A stretch of DNA of 64,000 nucleotides from Sitta carolinensis (lineage: Eukaryota > Chordata > Aves > Passeriformes > Sittidae): assembly GCA_032173965.1 (NCBI GenBank), contig JAVUNC010000006.1, positions 36,365,870 through 36,429,869 on the forward strand. The letters are read 5' to 3'. The notes under the pieces are model-generated. The model saw nothing but the letters and a program-made list of their open reading frames with translations, was not told where the DNA came from and ran no database searches. Below are positions 61,440-64,000 of the stretch, piece by piece. How positions within the stretch are numbered: the first letter of the stretch is position 1; each line of letters opens with the position of its first letter. Position numbers and translations under genes: made by a program.

Positions 61440-61634
61440 TAACATAAGAATTCCTGCAGATTTCTTCCTTGTGGATGTTATTGTTGAGCCCACTCTTACA
61501 CCCACTCTCTTTGAAAATGAAGAAACTCTTGATTCTCAAGAAGATTTCATTACAAAGCACTAATGTGACTCATGAATTTTTCCAGATACAGGTGGAAAAG
61601 GACAAGAAAAAGCACTTGGAAAAACATGAAAACT

Positions 61635-61635
<1 letters not shown>

Positions 61636-61670
<35 letters not shown>
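61636..61670 (+). repeat. Poly-A run, 35 nt (right arm of T/A pair)
   Basis: Thirty-five A, preceded by ACATGAAAACTC with no polyadenylation signal. Together with the poly-T at 61404-61438 it forms a perfect 35-nt inverted repeat with a 197-nt spacer. The spacer is not recognisable as a retroposon. Confidence 0.92.
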
Positions 61671-61672
<2 letters not shown>

Positions 61673-64000
61673 TTGACAGTTCAGTTTGTAATAGGAACAA
61701 AATGGAAAGAGTAAGGAAAGACCGTGTAAACCTGTTTCCCACATCTTACCCTGTGGAAGAGCTGCATTTATTTCCCTGATTTCACCTTGAGTTGTAAAAT
61801 AGATTTGAGACAATTTTAAATAATGGTTTTCAGGTGTTAGTTACCTTCAGTTATATCAATGGCAATATTGAATATTATTTTGTTACTATAAGTGTTCAAT
61901 AAATTATGGTTTTGAAGTTTTTGAGACACTTTATTGTATTTCTGTGATAACAGGTGTTTGGACCATCTTAGCAGCAAAAGCTGAGTTTTGTGCACATTAC
62001 AAGACTTGTGTTCTAAATAGGTGTGAGTGTGTATTTTAATATTAACTAAAACCCAGTGTTTATTGAAGTCTTTGAAACTGAAATAATGTTTTTTAAGGAA
62101 TAGGTAAAATATAGGTAATAATATTTAACTGAATCAATGGCATATGAAGTAACTGGAAAGTCTGATTTTCACTCCTTGAAGTATTTCTGATATTGACTTT
62201 TTCTCATATAGATAGCTCAGGGAAAATGTCCAAAGACCACTGCTTACTTACCTTGGCAAAACCGTCAAACAAACTAAACTGTTCTAGATTTAAATTCTGA
62301 TGACACTAGAAAGTGCCAGCCCTAAACCAGTTTATGACTCAACTCTCACTCCATACTTTACCATGATTTAGTTAATGGGTTCATGAGCATCTGCTACAGG
62401 AACAAATTTGATTAATCAATCCACTGACATTGATGTTCTAGTTACATTTCAGTGCTACTTACAGGAATTGAAGGACAGAATTTTGACCACTTTTGAAACG
62501 TAATTCACAGTGGCCTTTGGGCAGTAATATGCTAGAATTACACCTAAATGCAGGAAGCTAAGCAAAACCACAGAATCTGTAATTCCTCTGCCTCAGCAAA
62601 AGTGTAAATTTAAATACAAATGTAAATGCATTCCTACAAAATGATGCCTTTGTTAATTTGAGTTGCAATGAAGATGACAAATTTTAATGAATGGTATGAT
62701 TTTCCTCTCTCCAAATGTATTATTCAAACCACTTTATTTTTCATTGTTCACTAAACAGTACTAGAATTAAAGAAACCATAAACATCTTCTAGCTAGAAAA
62801 AGATTATTTACCAGCAGAATATTTGAAGTTTGTTTGCATTTTTTCCAGTCTGCTTTTAACAGTCTTAGTGTATAGTGATCAAGCAATGTTTGTCTAAAAT
62901 CTTTCTATATTCTAGTTGAAGCGGCTTTGACATGTTTTATTCTCTTTCTTCTCAATTTTGTCCTACTAATATTAGTTTTCCAGACATCAAAGTGGTAAAT
63001 AGGGTAGACTGTAAATTCTTTGACATAGGCTTGATAGTTCAAAGAATTCCTGCAGCATCTAGACCTTTAGCCTAAGTCTACAAAAGTAAGGAAGTTATGA
63101 AGAGTGTCATGTTAAAGTTTTCTTATGTCATTCCTTTTCCAACCTGTATGGTGGAAATTCCCTGTGATAGAGACATGTTAGCACAATACTTAAGAGATCA
63201 CACTTTAAGAGTGGTTGTTACTACTTTTGTCACATATTTTATTTTGTTGATTGAGTTAAGTGAACACAGTTTCTTTGCTTGCAACTCTGCCTTATCAGTT
63301 GTCTTTTGTTAGACCAGTTACTAGAATTAGAAGCATGAAAACTTTATGTCTGTATAAACATATTTGACTACAATGTTAAACCATTAATTCAGCAAGAGTT
63401 TCCCTCCTGACTAAAACTCCTGGGCCACTATACATGAGAACTCTCTGTCCTACTCTTTGTGGCTGCTGTGAAACCCTCTTCCCTGGAAATTTCTCTCTTA
63501 TCTCTGAGATAAAAAAGAGCATATGGAATACAGTAGAAGAACCTCTCCAGAAGCAAAACAAAACAGAACAAAACAATAAAACCCCTCCAATTCCCTACAA
63601 AAATGGGGGAATATTTGGAATATATGCAAAATATATTTCTTTTCCCTTAGTATTTTTCACACACATGCTAAGGTGTGCTTAAATCAGTCAAATTCCTCAG
63701 GACTAATTTAAAAAGCTAAGAAACAATCAGAAAGGAAGCCCTACACTGCTTTTACAAGAATATTGTTTACATGTTTTTGTTGAGACAGCTCTATTTTGTC
63801 CAGAGGTGCCAAAGTCATTGTCAAAGTAGCCCATTCCACCCTTTTCTACCTATCATCTATCTTTTGTGAGAAATTCTGAGATCCTTCATAGAATAATGAG
63901 ATCTTTAATTTCACTACACACCTGAAATGCAGGTTAGTGAAGTAGGTGAGTGGCTGAAATGTACGTACAAGGTATGAATTATACTTTCTTTTGGGCTTTT
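61671..64000. other. AT-rich non-coding stretch to window end, no gene seen
   Basis: No frame exceeds 82 codons. An AAAACAAAACAGAACAAAAC tract lies near 63,556-63,575. No recognised repeat families, islands or RNA genes. Confidence 0.6.

Noticed and set aside
1..64000. CRISPR arrays, operons, rRNA, microRNA hairpins of known families
   Set aside because: None was seen: no regularly spaced direct repeats with unique spacers, no rRNA-like sequence, and no mature microRNA sequence I could recall.

Overview
This window looks like non-coding nuclear DNA from a bird, most likely a songbird (passerine). The evidence is its retroposons. Two partial CR1 LINE copies retain recognisable reverse-transcriptase sequence, two more CR1 3' ends are visible, and at 56.9 kb there is a SINE with a tRNA-Ile-like head and a CR1-like 3' tail. 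That head/tail combination matches the family I know as TguSINE1 of passerines. A short LTR-like edge at 18.6 kb also fits a passerine ERV family, with less certainty. There are no operons, bacterial-type genes, CRISPR arrays or phage-like genes.

Layout. Bases 1-1.55 kb are AT-rich and featureless. From 1.55 to 7.85 kb the window is GC-rich and holds a cluster of CpG islands (about 2.1-3.15, 3.74-4.1, 4.85-5.4, 6.18-6.48 and 7.6-7.84 kb). Between them lie a GA tract, a 42-nt poly-C run, a T/G tract, a TG microsatellite and a poly-A tract. This resembles the promoter district of a vertebrate regulatory gene. I could not recognise a protein-coding exon in it, and the long open frames there look like products of GC-rich composition. 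Splice-donor-like sequences on both strands (3,334 and 3,485 on +; 2,780 on -) make 5' non-coding exons or divergent lncRNAs plausible but unproven.

From 7.85 kb to the end the window is AT-rich, resembling a gene desert or a very long intron, with no supportable coding gene. It carries CR1 copies at 20.8-21.8 kb and 42.06-42.38 kb, CR1 tails at 28.1 and 40.4 kb, the SINE at 56.9 kb, and a remarkable imperfect TG array of about 1.03 kb at 32.64-33.66 kb. It also has several very long A or T homopolymers (32-47 nt) and AT-rich microsatellites near 58.5-59 kb. Small motif clusters (three AP-1/MARE-like sites at 13.95 kb, overlapping POU octamers at 50.45 kb) may be regulatory.

No new multi-gene biological system is visible. 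The items most worth a second look are the tRNA-Ile/CR1 SINE, the kilobase TG array, the unidentified CpG-island promoter cluster, and an exact 19-nt sequence shared by two sites 9.8 kb apart.
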